Shown: positions 34,172-44,038, counted from the first letter of the stretch. The stretch is 64,000 nt of DNA from DATLNF01 sp035536235 (GCA_035536235.1 DATLOQ010000045.1:62001-126000), one strand, 5' to 3'. Numbers and translations: made by a program. The notes: a model not told the origin generated them from the sequence alone.

Positions 34172-35239
34172 ATGACTCGCCCGCTGCTCGTCACCGCTGA
34201 TGAGGCCCGTTTGGACGACCTGCTGCGGCTCTGCGCCGCGGCGGGCGTCGAGCCGCAGGTGGCTCGCGACGTCGCCGCCGCGCGTCGCGCCTGGTCGGGC
34301 GCCACCGTCGTGCTGCTCTGCGACGACCTCGCCGCGTCACTCGCTCTTCCGGGTCTTCCCCGACGCCCCGGCGTCGTCCTCGTCGGCGCCGACCTCGACG
34401 ACGCATCGGTGTGGCGCCGCGCCGTCGAGCTCGGTGCCGAGCACGTCGTCTTCCTGCCCGACGCGGACAGCTGGCTGGTGGACCGGCTGGCCGGGGCCGG
34501 GGAGGCGGACCGTCTCGGCGTGGTGGTCGGGGTGATGGGCGGCCGGGGCGGGGCCGGCGCGACCACCTTGTCCGTCGCGCTCGCCGTCGCCTCCCAGCGA
34601 CTGGGGCATCGGACGACCTTGTGCGACGTGGATCCACTCGGGGGCGGAGTCGATCTCGTGCTGGGGAGTGAGAGCGCACCAGGAGCCCGCTGGCCGGACC
34701 TGACCGGTGACGTTCGAGTGCCCGGGGGAGTGCTGTCGCTCGCTCCGTCCATCGACGACGTGGCGATGGTCAGCTGGGACCGCGGCGACGTCCTAGACCT
34801 GCCGCCGGGGGTGTGCGCCTCCGTGCTCAGCAGTGCGCGCCGATCGAGTGATGTGGTCGTCGTAGACCTGCCCCGCTCGGCTCCCTGGTGCGCGGTCGAG
34901 GGCTTGACCGCACTGGACACGCTGCTCCTCGTGGTTCCGCTAGAGGTGCGGGCCGTGGCCTCGACCGCACGAGTCGCCTCTGCTGTCGCGCCGTACGTCG
35001 ACGACCTCCGGTTGGTGGTTCGCAGGCGGTCGGTGCCCGGTCTCGACCCGACCTTCGTGGGGGCCACTCTGGGGCTTCCGGTGGCCGGCGTGTTCAAGCC
35101 CGAGCGCTCCGTGGTCTCCGACCTCGACCGCGGGCTGCCGCCGGCAGGGGGCCGCGGCCACCTGGCCCGGCTGGCGACGCGTCTGGTGCGGGATTTCGTC
35201 GGGTCACCGGCGCGCGGAGCGGCCGGCGCGGCGGCGTGA
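34172..35239 (+). CDS. tadZ: TadZ/CpaE-like ATPase-fold pilus localisation protein (Rv3660c-type)
   Basis: A 355-residue protein with a receiver-like N-terminal region (about 1-110) and a MinD/ParA-like domain. The Walker A is deviant: GGRGGAGATT at 123-132 lacks both the signature and the catalytic lysine, as in many TadZ/CpaE proteins. CDVDPLGGGVDLVLG and VVVDLPRSAPW mark the other nucleotide-site segments. It places the pilus machine at the cell pole or septum in other bacteria; the M. tuberculosis relative is called septum site-determining protein. It heads the tad operon and overlaps tadA by GTGA. Confidence 0.88.
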   Translation: MTRPLLVTADEARLDDLLRLCAAAGVEPQVARDVAAARRAWSGATVVLLCDDLAASLALPGLPRRPGVVLVGADLDDASVWRRAVELGAEHVVFLPDADSWLVDRLAGAGEADRLGVVVGVMGGRGGAGATTLSVALAVASQRLGHRTTLCDVDPLGGGVDLVLGSESAPGARWPDLTGDVRVPGGVLSLAPSIDDVAMVSWDRGDVLDLPPGVCASVLSSARRSSDVVVVDLPRSAPWCAVEGLTALDTLLLVVPLEVRAVASTARVASAVAPYVDDLRLVVRRRSVPGLDPTFVGATLGLPVAGVFKPERSVVSDLDRGLPPAGGRGHLARLATRLVRDFVGSPARGAAGAAA

Positions 35240-36387
35240 GCGAGACGGAGCTGCTGGACCGGGTGCGACGTCGGCTCGCGGCGCAGAGCGTCGAGCCGAC
35301 GCCGGCGCGGATCGCTGCCGCGGTCCGGGCCGAAGGCGGGAGCCTGCCGCCCGCCGACGGGCTGAGCCTCCTGCAGCGCTTGCAGGACGACCTGCTCGGT
35401 GCGGGACCGTTGGCGCCGCTGCTGCGCGACACGGCGGTCACCGACGTCCTCGTCAACGCGGCCGACGAGGTGTGGGTGGACCGCGGTCGCGGGCTCGAGC
35501 AGGCGGACATCTGCTTCGCCGATGACGACGACGTACGCCGGCTCGTCGCCCGTCTCCTCGTGCCCACCGGGCGACGTCTTGACGACGCCCAGCCGTGGGT
35601 CGATGCGCGGCTGCCTGACGGCACGCGGCTGCACGCGATCCTCACGCCGATCGCCAGCCGCGGCACCTGCCTCTCGCTGCGCACTCTGGGCCGCCAGCAC
35701 TTCACGTTGGCAGACCTCGCTGCGGCTGGGTCGGCCTCGCCCATCGTGGTCGAGGTGCTGGAGGCCGTCGTGCGAGCTCGGCTGTCGGTGCTGATCAGTG
35801 GCGGCACCGGGACGGGCAAGACCACGCTTCTGTCCTGCCTGCTCGGCCTCGTTGATGCGGGGGAGCGCATCGTCGTCGTCGAGGACTCGGCTGAGCTGCG
35901 GCCCACCTGCCGGCATGTCGTGCGGCTCGAGGCGCGCCCGCCCAACGTCGACGGTGCGGGCGAGGTGACTCTGCGCGATCTGGTGCGTCAGGCGATGCGG
36001 ATGCGCCCCGACCGCCTCGTCGTGGGGGAGGTGCGCGGCGCCGAGGTGGCCGAGATGCTGGCGGCGCTCAACACAGGACACGAGGGCGGCCTGTCGACCG
36101 TGCACGCCAACACCAGCCGCGACGTGCCGGCCCGGCTCGAGGCGCTGGGCAGCACGGCCGGGATGACGCGCGACGCCCTGCACGCGCAGGCGGCGGCCGC
36201 ACTCGACGTCATCGTGCACCTGCGGCGAGCGCGCGACGGACTGCGGACCGTCGCTGAGATCGGTGTAGTGACCCGAGGTGCGGACGGCCTGGTGGTGGTG
36301 CGCGGTGCGGTGGACCGGGACGGGCCAGCCGCCGGCTGGCCGGACCTCGTGGAGCTGCTCGGTGCCCGCGACGTCCACCTGCCGTGA
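35236..36387 (+). CDS. tadA: TadA/CpaF pilus assembly ATPase
   Basis: A 383-residue secretion ATPase of the type IV/Tad class, which drives pilin assembly from the cytosol. Walker A GGTGTGKTT is at 189-197, the Walker B/Asp box includes RPDRLVVGEVRGAE, and the His box is GGLSTVHANTS. The N-terminal domain (about 1-165) is of CpaF type. GTG 35236 overlaps the tadZ stop. It matches Rv3659c. It would power the TadB/TadC platform that follows. Confidence 0.95.
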   Translation: MSETELLDRVRRRLAAQSVEPTPARIAAAVRAEGGSLPPADGLSLLQRLQDDLLGAGPLAPLLRDTAVTDVLVNAADEVWVDRGRGLEQADICFADDDDVRRLVARLLVPTGRRLDDAQPWVDARLPDGTRLHAILTPIASRGTCLSLRTLGRQHFTLADLAAAGSASPIVVEVLEAVVRARLSVLISGGTGTGKTTLLSCLLGLVDAGERIVVVEDSAELRPTCRHVVRLEARPPNVDGAGEVTLRDLVRQAMRMRPDRLVVGEVRGAEVAEMLAALNTGHEGGLSTVHANTSRDVPARLEALGSTAGMTRDALHAQAAAALDVIVHLRRARDGLRTVAEIGVVTRGADGLVVVRGAVDRDGPAAGWPDLVELLGARDVHLP

Positions 36388-37172
36388 CGTCCGCGGAGCT
36401 GCTCCCTCCGGTCGCTGCTGGTGTGGCGGTCTGGCTGCTGGTCGCACCGGCCGCCACCTCCTCGCGCCAGTCAGGTCAACCGCTTGCTCTGCCCGCAGTG
36501 GACGCGCCGGTCGTGCTCGCCCTGGCCGGTGCCGGGGCCGGCCTCATCGTCTTTGGCGGGGTGCTGGGCGCCGGTCTCGGGGCCGCCCTGGGTGCGGGGG
36601 TGGGGCGGGCTGTGCAGCATCGGCGCACACATCAAGCGGAGGCCGCCGTACGAGGCGCACTGCCCGATGTGCTTCGCCTGCTGGCCGCCGAGCTGCAGGC
36701 GGGTGTGGCACCCGACGTCGCGCTGGGGTCGTGCAGTGCCGGTGCACCGCGCGCCCTCGCGATGCACCTGGGGTCGGTGAGCGCTGGCGCCCGACTGGGT
36801 TTGGACCCGGCCGTGACGCTGGCTCCAGGTCCGCCCGGCGCTGAGGGCCTGCGCGCTCTGGCCGCGTGTTGGCGGGTCAGTCAGTCCACCGGGTCCTCTC
36901 TCGGCATCGGTGTCGCCCGGCTGGCCAGCGGGCTGGCTGCCGAAGAACGCTGCCGGGCCGAGGTCGACGCCCAGCTCGCCGGTCCGCGCGCTTCGGCTGC
37001 GGTGCTGGCCACGCTGCCGCTCCTCGCGGTGACGATGTCGGTCGGCCTGGGCGCCTCGCCCCTCACGTTCTTCCGCACCCCGGTCGGCACTGCGTGTCTG
37101 GCCGTCGGAGCCGCACTCGACGTAGCCGGACTCCGCTGGACGCGACGTCTCGCCGCGGCGGCCACCCGGTGA
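36384..37172 (+). CDS. tadB: TadB-like pilus platform membrane protein
   Basis: A 262-residue membrane protein with a type II secretion F-like domain. Membrane segments occur near the N-terminus (about 9-20 and 34-60) and at the C-terminus (about 205-245), with a cytoplasmic loop holding VRGALPDVLRLLAAELQAGVAPDVAL. GTG 36384 overlaps tadA by GTGA, and the next gene overlaps this stop the same way. It matches Rv3658c. Confidence 0.88.
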   Translation: MTSAELLPPVAAGVAVWLLVAPAATSSRQSGQPLALPAVDAPVVLALAGAGAGLIVFGGVLGAGLGAALGAGVGRAVQHRRTHQAEAAVRGALPDVLRLLAAELQAGVAPDVALGSCSAGAPRALAMHLGSVSAGARLGLDPAVTLAPGPPGAEGLRALAACWRVSQSTGSSLGIGVARLASGLAAEERCRAEVDAQLAGPRASAAVLATLPLLAVTMSVGLGASPLTFFRTPVGTACLAVGAALDVAGLRWTRRLAAAATR

Positions 37173-37900
37173 TCTCCCTGGCCGCTGTGCTCAGTGCCGC
37201 GGCGGTTGCCTTGGCACTGTCGGATGCCCGCGGCCGGACGGCTCGGGCGATGATCCATGCCCTGCCGCGCGCGCCCGAGCTCACCAGCGCTTCGCGGGTC
37301 GGCCCCGCGATGTGCGGGCTGGCCGGGGCCGCGGTCGCTCAGCACCTCGGCGGGTGGACTGGGGTCGTGGTCGGTGCGGGAGCCGGCGCAGGGGCGTGGG
37401 CAGCGGTACGGGCCGCACCGAGGCGTGCCCGGCTGGCAGCTGACCGTCGACTCTTGCAAGCCATCCCGCTGGGCTGCGACCTGCTCGCTGCCTGCGTCAG
37501 CGCCGGGGCGTCCCCGCAGGCCGCGACCCGGGCGGTGGCGGAGGCAGTGCCAGGTCCGTTGGCAGACGTGCTGCACGGGGTCGCGAGGTCGCTGGCTCTC
37601 GGCGGGTCCGCGACGCAGGCGTGGGCGCCGTACGCCGATGGCCCGGCAGCGCTGCGCACTCTGGCTGTGGTGCTGTGCCGGGCATCGCTCTCCGGCGCTT
37701 CGCCGGCCCCCATGCTCGATGCGCTCGCCGTGGACCAGCGAGAGCGGCAGCGTCTCGCGGGCGAGGCAGCGGCGCGGCGAGCCGGCGTCGCGATGGTGGC
37801 GCCCCTGGGGTTGTGCTTCCTGCCTGCGTTCGTGCTGCTCGGCGTCGTCCCTCTTGTCGCTGGGCTTCTCGGCGGCGGGCTGGACCTGCTCGCTGGCTGA
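37169..37900 (+). CDS. tadC: TadC-like pilus platform membrane protein
   Basis: A 243-residue membrane protein with the same T2SSF-type layout as TadB: an N-terminal pair of hydrophobic segments, a helical loop (LLQAIPLGCDLLAACVSAGAS) and a C-terminal membrane segment (VAMVAPLGLCFLPAFVLLGVV). GTG 37169 overlaps the tadB stop. It matches Rv3657c. A 142-base gap follows before the pilin gene, without an obvious promoter. Confidence 0.88.
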   Translation: MISLAAVLSAAAVALALSDARGRTARAMIHALPRAPELTSASRVGPAMCGLAGAAVAQHLGGWTGVVVGAGAGAGAWAAVRAAPRRARLAADRRLLQAIPLGCDLLAACVSAGASPQAATRAVAEAVPGPLADVLHGVARSLALGGSATQAWAPYADGPAALRTLAVVLCRASLSGASPAPMLDALAVDQRERQRLAGEAAARRAGVAMVAPLGLCFLPAFVLLGVVPLVAGLLGGGLDLLAG

Positions 37901-38042
37901 GCCCAGTGCGGCCGACCTTTCCACAGATGTGCCGTTGGGTCGCCACCAGAATCCGCCGGTCATCGACCGTGGTGCAGCGACGGCACCCGCTGTCGCTGCC
38001 GGCTCGCAACGACCCGGCAGGGCTCGAAATACCGGAGGCACC

Positions 38043-38222
38043 ATGGGCAGGATCACGGCGATGCGGAGCAGCAGGGACGCGGGGATGGCGACGGCGGAGT
38101 ACGCCGTCGGAACAGTCGCGGCGTGTGGGTTCGGCGGCGTGCTCTACAAGCTGCTGACCAACGAGTCGATCCTCGAGCTGCTGACGAACGTCGTCAGCAA
38201 AGCGCTGCGGTTCGGGCTGTAG
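38043..38222 (+). CDS. DUF4244 Flp-like pilin (Rv3656c-type)
   Basis: A 59-residue protein with a short basic leader, then DAG|MATAEYAVG, the prepilin-peptidase style site with Glu at position +5 of the mature chain, and one hydrophobic helix. DUF4244 proteins sit in this place in actinobacterial tad loci and are the likely major pilin. ATG 38043 has GGAGG 4-5 bases before it. The usual next gene, TadE, is not adjacent: a 15-bp hairpin follows, and TadE-type genes appear only at 59558. Confidence 0.9.
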   Translation: MGRITAMRSSRDAGMATAEYAVGTVAACGFGGVLYKLLTNESILELLTNVVSKALRFGL

Positions 38223-38239
38223 CGCGGCGGCTATCGCGA

Positions 38240-38285
38240 GGTTGGAGCGCGGGCGCTTCATAGAGAACACGCCCGCGCTCCAACC
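38240..38285 (+). terminator. Terminator hairpin after the pilin gene
   Basis: GGTTGGAGCGCGGGC and GCCCGCGCTCCAACC form a perfect 15-bp stem with a 16-base loop, starting 18 bases after the pilin stop. It closes the tad operon. The remaining gap to 38467 shows nothing else. Confidence 0.75.
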
Positions 38286-38467
38286 GGCTGGCCTGCGCCG
38301 ACAATTCGAAAGGATCGCCGGGTCGCGTGGCTGCTCCGAGCTCAATCCGTCTGACGATTGCGGTCTGGTCCTGACTGACGTGCGGGGCCTCCACGCGGCT
38401 GTGGCCGGACGAGCCTCGACCCACTCGACTCGGTGGCAGCGCGAACGAGTTGGCGAGGGCTAGTCGA

Positions 38468-39798
38468 CTATCGGCGCACGGCGAATACCTGCCACTCTTC
38501 AGAGAGGCCCTTGAGGAGATGACTCCCGCGCCCCTCGAACTTGATGCCGGACCCGAGTGCCAGATCTTTCACGGTGCTCGAGACACAGATCTCGCTCGGA
38601 GAGGCGAGGGACAGCATCCGCGCAGCGACGTGGACGGCTATTCCCTGAACAGCGTCAGGCGATACCGAGCATTCACCTGCGTGTATACCGACGCGCAGCT
38701 CCAGACCTATCGCCCTGACCCGCTCGACAAGAACGGCGCCGAACTCGATGGCTTTCGCGGGGCCAGCGAACAGGAAGAGGAATCCGTCGCCGGCAGTCTC
38801 TATCTCTCTGCCATTGTGACGCTTCAGCTCCTCCCGCACGATGCGTCGATGACGTTCTAGCAGTGGGAGCCACTGAGAATCCCCGAGCTCTGCAGCTTGC
38901 TCTGTGGAGCCCACGATGTCCGTGAACATCACCGTCGCGAGGACTCGGTCGGCTCGCGACGCAGAGCGCTCCCCGGTGACGAACTCCTCTACCTTGTCCA
39001 GATACATGTCGGCGTTGCTTGCCCACAGCACCGGGTCTGGGCCGGGTATCAGTTCGAATTCCGCGTGAGGGATGTGGTCGGCCAGGTGTCGGCCCATGGC
39101 ACTGGTGATCAGCCCAGCATCCTCGCGATGCAGAACAAGGGTGGGCACGTGAATCAACGGCAGCGTTGCACGCACGTCGATGCCGGTGAGCATCGTTTCC
39201 ATCGCGATGAGCGATCCTGGGCTGGCCGCCATCCGCTGGTACCGCGCGTAGGCAGTGACGAAGTCAGGATCATGCGCCAGGCTGGGAGCGAAGAGCCCGA
39301 TGCCTTCTTCGGTGCCCCACGCCTCTCTGATCACCGCCAGTACCTGTTGTACGACCTCGGCGGACAGTCCGCAAGGAAAGTCCGCACTCCCCTGGAATCG
39401 CGCCGTCGTGTCAGCGAGGATCAGGCCGGTGACCTTCTCCGGGTGACTGGCTGCGAAGAGCATGGACATCGGCCCTGCGTCGGCCAATGTGAAGAGAAAT
39501 GCGGATTCATGACCCGCTGCATCCAGAACAGCTTGTAGATCGTCGCCCCAGTCCTCCAAGGTGGGCATCTGACCAAGGGCGATCGGGTCCGAAAGGCCCA
39601 CTCCGCGCTTGTCGAACAAGATGAGCGTGCAGAACTCAGCGAGCCGAAGAAGGAAGTCCTCAGATAGGGAACGTTCCATCTCTCTTCGACGTGGGTGAAC
39701 CAGCTACCGAGGTACAGAAGAGGAGGCCCGGACCCAAGGACCTGATTGGCCACGTGCTGCCCGTTGCTCTGCACATATCGAGTCTGAGCAGTACGCAC
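38468..39798 (-). pseudogene. Alpha/beta hydrolase - class III cyclase fusion with a frameshift
   Basis: The N-terminal part runs in one frame from GTG 39798 (GQHVANQVLGSGPPLLYLGS to HVEERWNVP). The protein then continues in another frame from about 39670 (LSEDFLLRLAEFCTLILFDKRG) to the stop at 38468. A one-base indel near 39660-39675 explains this. The reunited protein has an N-terminal alpha/beta hydrolase domain and a C-terminal class III cyclase domain (TVMFTDIVGSTEQ, ETAGDGFLFLF, GIAVHVAARM), the layout of M. tuberculosis Rv1900c. As in that protein the canonical substrate-selecting Lys is missing (ETAGDG). It may be an inactive gene, a programmed shift, or an assembly error. The C-terminal frame alone could still be made from ATG 39679. 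Confidence 0.75.
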
Positions 39799-40015
39799 TC
39801 TCGCCCTCCGGATGCCATCCTCCTGGCAATGCTAGGGCCCTTCGGGGCGCCGGGGCCCAGCCGATCACCCGGTCCGCACGAGCGGCGGGTCGCCAGGTGC
39901 TGCGGTGGCTACAACCCGGCCGGGCGGCCTATCGGGAGCGGGGAGCGCGGTGTGCTTTTGGTGCCTGTAACTCCTGGCCCGCTCTCTGACACCATCTGGG
40001 GTCGAGGGGGTGGGC

Positions 40016-42868
40016 GTGGAGACGCTGGTGCTGGTCCTGACCGATGTGCAGGGCTCCACACGGCTGTGGCAGGACGAGTCAGTGGCGATGGCCGCCGCGA
40101 TGGCGCGTCATGACGAGATCGTGCACGGCGCGGTCGCCGAGCACGGCGGTTGGCGCCCGGCCGACCAGGGTGAGGGCGATGCGGTTTTCGCCGCGTTCCG
40201 CTCGGCAACCGAGGCCCTGGCTGCGGTGGCGCAGGTGCAGCGCGGGCTCGCTGCGGAGCCGTGGCCCACCAGCATTCCCTTGAAGGTGCGAATCGGGGTG
40301 CACCTGGGTGAGGTGACCGAACGCGCGGGAAACCTGTACGGCGACCCGGTGAACCGATGTGCCCGCCTGCGCGGCCTCGGCGCCGGCGGGCAGACGCTGC
40401 TCAGCGCGCCGGTGTACGAGGTGGTCCGCGACCGACTCCCGGCCGGGGCTTCGGTCGCCGACCTGGGGGAGCACCGGCTGAAGGACCTCACCCGTCCCGA
40501 GCACGTCTGGCAGCTCGACCTCGACGGACTGGATCGCGAGTTCCCGCCGCTCGCGTCGCTGGACCGGGCGACGCATAACCTCCCGGTGCAGGCCGCGCCG
40601 TTCATCGGCCGGGAGACGGAGCTTACGTCGCTCGTTGCCGCTGTGCGCGAGCACCGCCTGGTGACGCTGACTGGGTTCGGCGGGATGGGCAAGACGCGGC
40701 TTGCGCTGCAGGCCGCCGCGGAGCTCGCCGGTCACCCTGACATCGGCGACGTGTGGTTCGTCGACCTCGCTGCGGTGACCGACCCGGCACTGGTGCCGGC
40801 TCGCGTGGCCGAGGCGGCGGGCGTGCGGTTCGGCGCGGGCGACCCGACGAAGGCGATGGTCGCCGCGTTCATTGACCATCCGACGCTGTTGGTGCTCGAC
40901 AACCTCGAGCAGGTCATGGGATGCGCTGCGTTCGTCGCCGACCTGGTCACCGTGGCGCCAGCGCTGCGGGTGCTGGCGACCAGCCGCGAGCCGCTCCGGC
41001 TCCGGGCCGAACGGCAGGTGCCGCTGTCACCGATGTCGGTGCCCGCCGATCGCGTGTCTGCCGAGGTGCTCTCCACCTACGAGGCGGTGCGCTTCTTCGT
41101 CGACCGCGCCTGCGCCGTACGACCCGACTTCGCCGTCACCAACCAGACCGCGCCCGCGGTCGCGGCGATCTGCGCGCGGCTCGACGGCCATCCGCTTGCG
41201 TTAGAGCTCGCCGCGGCACGGGTCAAGATGCTCAGCGTCGACAAGCTGCTCGCCCGGCTCGACTCGGCGCTGACCGTGCTCACTGGCGGCCACCGTGACA
41301 TGCCCGCGCGCCACCAGACGCTGCGCGCCACCATCGCCTGGTCCTACGACGCGCTCGACGCCGACGAGCAGCTGCTGCTGGCCCGCATGTCCGTGCTCCC
41401 GGCACCGGCTGATCTCGACATGATCGAAGCGGTGTGCGGCGACGGCATCGACGTCTACGACCGACTCGAGGCGCTGGTCGAGCGTAGCCTGGTACGCACG
41501 GTCGAAGAAGACGGCGAGACGCGCTTCGGCCTGCTCGTCAGCGTCCGTGACTACGCAGCGGAGCACGTCGGGGAATCTGCCGACAAGGAGCTCCGCGACC
41601 GGCACTCGGCCCACGTCGCCACGAGCGTCACTCGGGCTCGCGCCGAGCACGATGCTGTGGTCGTGGTGAAGCGGGAGCTCCCGCACCTACGGGCGGCGCT
41701 CGATCACCTCGACCGGACCGGGGCGGACGCCGACTACGTCGCGCTCGTCGTGAGCGTCGACGACGGGGTGACCCACGCAGGCCACCTGGCCGAGTACCTC
41801 GCCCTCGCCTCGCGTGCGCTCGCGCTCGGCGGTACGGCCGCACAGCGCGCGCAGCTCTACGGCAACCTGAGCTTGACCTACTCCAACGTCGGCGAGGTCG
41901 AGCGCGCACGAGAGATGGACGAGCGCGCGCTGGTCGAGGCCCGACGTGGCAACGACCCCGTGGTCCACGCGAACGTCGCCGTCATGGCCGTCGGCACCGC
42001 CCGGACCCGGGCGGCGCTCATGGAGCGCGTTGAGGAGTACCGCGGCCTGCGGGATCGTCTTCCTCCGGAGTGGCTCACCCTGTTCGACCACGAAGAGGCC
42101 AACCTCCTCGCCGGCCGGCTGCGATTCGCCGACCCGGCCGCCGCTGAGGCTGCAGCGCGACGTTTCAGCCATGCTGGGGTGTTCAGCGTGCGACTCGCCC
42201 GCGTCCTACTCGACACCGGTCGGGTGCAGGAGGCCTGCGCAGCCCTGGAGCGGGTGCGGGACCCGGCGCCGTTCCTGGGCATGCGGACGTGGGAGCTGCG
42301 CGGTCTCACCGAGCGGGCGCGAGCAGCGCTGCTCTGCGGTGACCCGACGGAGGCTCGGCAGCTCGCCGCGGAGGCGCGAGAGGGCTTCTTGCTCGTCGGA
42401 GCTAGGCCATTCGAGCCGGCAGACGTCCTGGCGCACGTCGCGCGGCGTGAGCGGCAGCCCGCCGCGGCGGTGGACCTCCTCGACCAGGCGCTCGTCGGCG
42501 CGCCCGACCCGCCGGACGTCCTCGTCGCGCAGCTGCTGTGGCGGCGCGCTGTCGCACACGCGGATGCGGGTCGTCTCGATCTTGCGCTCGCCGACGTCAC
42601 AGCCGCCCGAGAGGTGCTGCAGGACGAGGAGCTCTGGCTGCTCGAGCTGCTCGGCTGCCTCGTCGTCGAGGCGCTCGTCCTGGAGTCGACCGACCCAGCT
42701 AGGTCGGCCCGCCTGCTCGGCTCCGTGGGCGCGCACCGTGGCACGTGGCTTCTGCCGCACGACCTCGACGATGACGCGCACGCCCTCGCGCAGCGTCTCG
42801 GCGACATGTACGCCGAGGACGTCGCTCTCGGAAGGCTTCTCGCCCCGTCCACCGCGGCGCGGAACTAG
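40016..42868 (+). CDS. Class III cyclase-domain NB-ARC/STAND ATPase with TPR region
   Basis: A protein of about 950 residues: cyclase-homology domain (1-170), NB-ARC-type ATPase (Walker A GFGGMGKTR, Walker B TLLVLDNLEQ, then LATSREPL), a winged-helix region and TPR-like repeats. In the cyclase domain the metal aspartates are present (LTDVQGST and GEGDAVFAAF) and the Asp and Asn/Arg of YGDPVNRCARL are kept, but the position normally holding the adenine-selecting Lys has no lysine (RPADQGEGD). It may be a sensor rather than an enzyme. No helix-turn-helix is seen at the end. GTG 40016 follows GAGGGGG at 5 bases; GTG 40010 is an alternative. Confidence 0.85.
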   Translation: METLVLVLTDVQGSTRLWQDESVAMAAAMARHDEIVHGAVAEHGGWRPADQGEGDAVFAAFRSATEALAAVAQVQRGLAAEPWPTSIPLKVRIGVHLGEVTERAGNLYGDPVNRCARLRGLGAGGQTLLSAPVYEVVRDRLPAGASVADLGEHRLKDLTRPEHVWQLDLDGLDREFPPLASLDRATHNLPVQAAPFIGRETELTSLVAAVREHRLVTLTGFGGMGKTRLALQAAAELAGHPDIGDVWFVDLAAVTDPALVPARVAEAAGVRFGAGDPTKAMVAAFIDHPTLLVLDNLEQVMGCAAFVADLVTVAPALRVLATSREPLRLRAERQVPLSPMSVPADRVSAEVLSTYEAVRFFVDRACAVRPDFAVTNQTAPAVAAICARLDGHPLALELAAARVKMLSVDKLLARLDSALTVLTGGHRDMPARHQTLRATIAWSYDALDADEQLLLARMSVLPAPADLDMIEAVCGDGIDVYDRLEALVERSLVRTVEEDGETRFGLLVSVRDYAAEHVGESADKELRDRHSAHVATSVTRARAEHDAVVVVKRELPHLRAALDHLDRTGADADYVALVVSVDDGVTHAGHLAEYLALASRALALGGTAAQRAQLYGNLSLTYSNVGEVERAREMDERALVEARRGNDPVVHANVAVMAVGTARTRAALMERVEEYRGLRDRLPPEWLTLFDHEEANLLAGRLRFADPAAAEAAARRFSHAGVFSVRLARVLLDTGRVQEACAALERVRDPAPFLGMRTWELRGLTERARAALLCGDPTEARQLAAEAREGFLLVGARPFEPADVLAHVARRERQPAAAVDLLDQALVGAPDPPDVLVAQLLWRRAVAHADAGRLDLALADVTAAREVLQDEELWLLELLGCLVVEALVLESTDPARSARLLGSVGAHRGTWLLPHDLDDDAHALAQRLGDMYAEDVALGRLLAPSTAARN

Positions 42869-42966
42869 CCTTCCCGGGTCAGTGCACCTAGGTCGCGAGA
42901 TGTCGTTGAGATAGCGATGCAGCAGTCCGCCCTGCGCGGGACCTCTTCGAGATGCGAAGCACGGAC

Positions 42967-43278
42967 CTACGTCCAGCCCGGCGACTCGACGTAGTCCACG
43001 ACGGCGACGTCGTACTTCTCCACTGTGACCTCGGCGCCGTAGGCCTGCGCAAACTGCTCCCGGGACTCTCGCATCGCGTCGTCGCTGTCCTGCTCGGCAT
43101 GCTCGTCCTCCCACAGCGTCACTGCCATGCCGAATCCGCGCTCGGCGTCGTAAAGCGCGACGTAACCTCGGTAGCCCGGATGCCGTCTTGCCGCCGGCAC
43201 GAGCACGCTCTTCGTCAGCTCGACGCCGGCTTCGACGAGGCTCCGTTCGCCTCTGGTGAGGATGACTCTGGCCTTCAT
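42967..43278 (-). CDS. Small protein, possible dimeric alpha/beta-barrel (ABM-like)
   Basis: A 103-residue protein. Alternating strand-helix pattern, VLIxxGERSLVEAGVELTKS-like start and GFGMAVTLWEDEHAEQDS in the middle, resembles antibiotic-monooxygenase-type ferredoxin-fold dimers, which carry a Trp-Glu pair in a strand followed by a helix. No catalytic residue can be assigned. Its ATG overlaps the stop of the decayed glycosyltransferase gene by ATGA, so they were once co-translated. Confidence 0.6.
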   Translation of the reverse strand: MKARVILTRGERSLVEAGVELTKSVLVPAARRHPGYRGYVALYDAERGFGMAVTLWEDEHAEQDSDDAMRESREQFAQAYGAEVTVEKYDVAVVDYVESPGWT

Positions 43279-44038
43279 CCAACTCTCCGGTCCTGGTTAC
43301 GTGCCGATCCTGGCCGCGCTATTTCGACGGCCCTCGGCGCGACAGCTTTGGATTTCGCAATGATGGCTTCGAGCTGCGCCGCGACGTCGGCGGGGGAGGG
43401 CATGGCGGCGATCTCCGCGGGTACTCCGGCGGCCGCATCGATATAGGTCGGCGTGCGCAGCAGCGTGGCGACCGCGTCTCGGATCGCTTCTGCGGTCGGC
43501 GTGCGGCTGCAGGGTCGGGGCGGCGCCGACGCGAGCCCCGTCGGCGGCGTTGAGTAATTGGTCCGCGCCCTCGGGTAGGCACAGCTGCGGGAGGCCAGCC
43601 GCGAGTGAGCCGAGAAAGGTGCCCGACCCGGCGTGCGACACGACGACCTTGCAGTGCTCGAGCAGGTGGGTCTGCGGAACGGAGCGACCCACGTGGACGT
43701 GGTCGGGGACGGGCCCGACCGCGTCGACATCGCCACGTGGTCCGACCGTGACCAGCAGCCGAACCGGCAGCTCGGCGATGGCGCCCACGGCGGTGCGCAG
43801 CACCGAGGCAGCGTTGAACACCGTGCCGAGAGTCAGGTAGACCAACGGGCGCTCGTCAGGCGTCAGCCTGGCTCAGCCCGGCAACGACAGTGACGATGCC
43901 GGCCCGCTCCAGCCCAGCCCGCAGGTCCTCGGGCGCGCAGAACCGCACATCGTGACCCGCGGCGCCCAGGGCCGACGCGAGAGGCGGCAGCGGATGCACA
44001 TGTCCGATCCCGGCCGCTGAGGTGATGAGAACCCGCAT
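43275..44038 (-). pseudogene. Decayed glycosyltransferase family 1 gene
   Basis: The first 60 residues (MRVLITSAAGIGHVHPLPPL, the nucleotide-sugar glycosyltransferase start) end at a stop near 43856. The sequence resumes a few bases later, in another frame, at ERPLVYLTLGTVFN, the start of the C-terminal domain. About 170-200 residues that normally lie between are missing. The C-terminal part (VVVSHAGSGTFLGSLAAGLPQLCLPEGADQ, donor-binding motif) then shifts frame again near 43540, continuing as EAIRDAVATLLRTPTYIDAAAG. So an internal deletion and a second indel have destroyed the gene. Intact relatives glycosylate macrolides or lipids. Confidence 0.85.
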
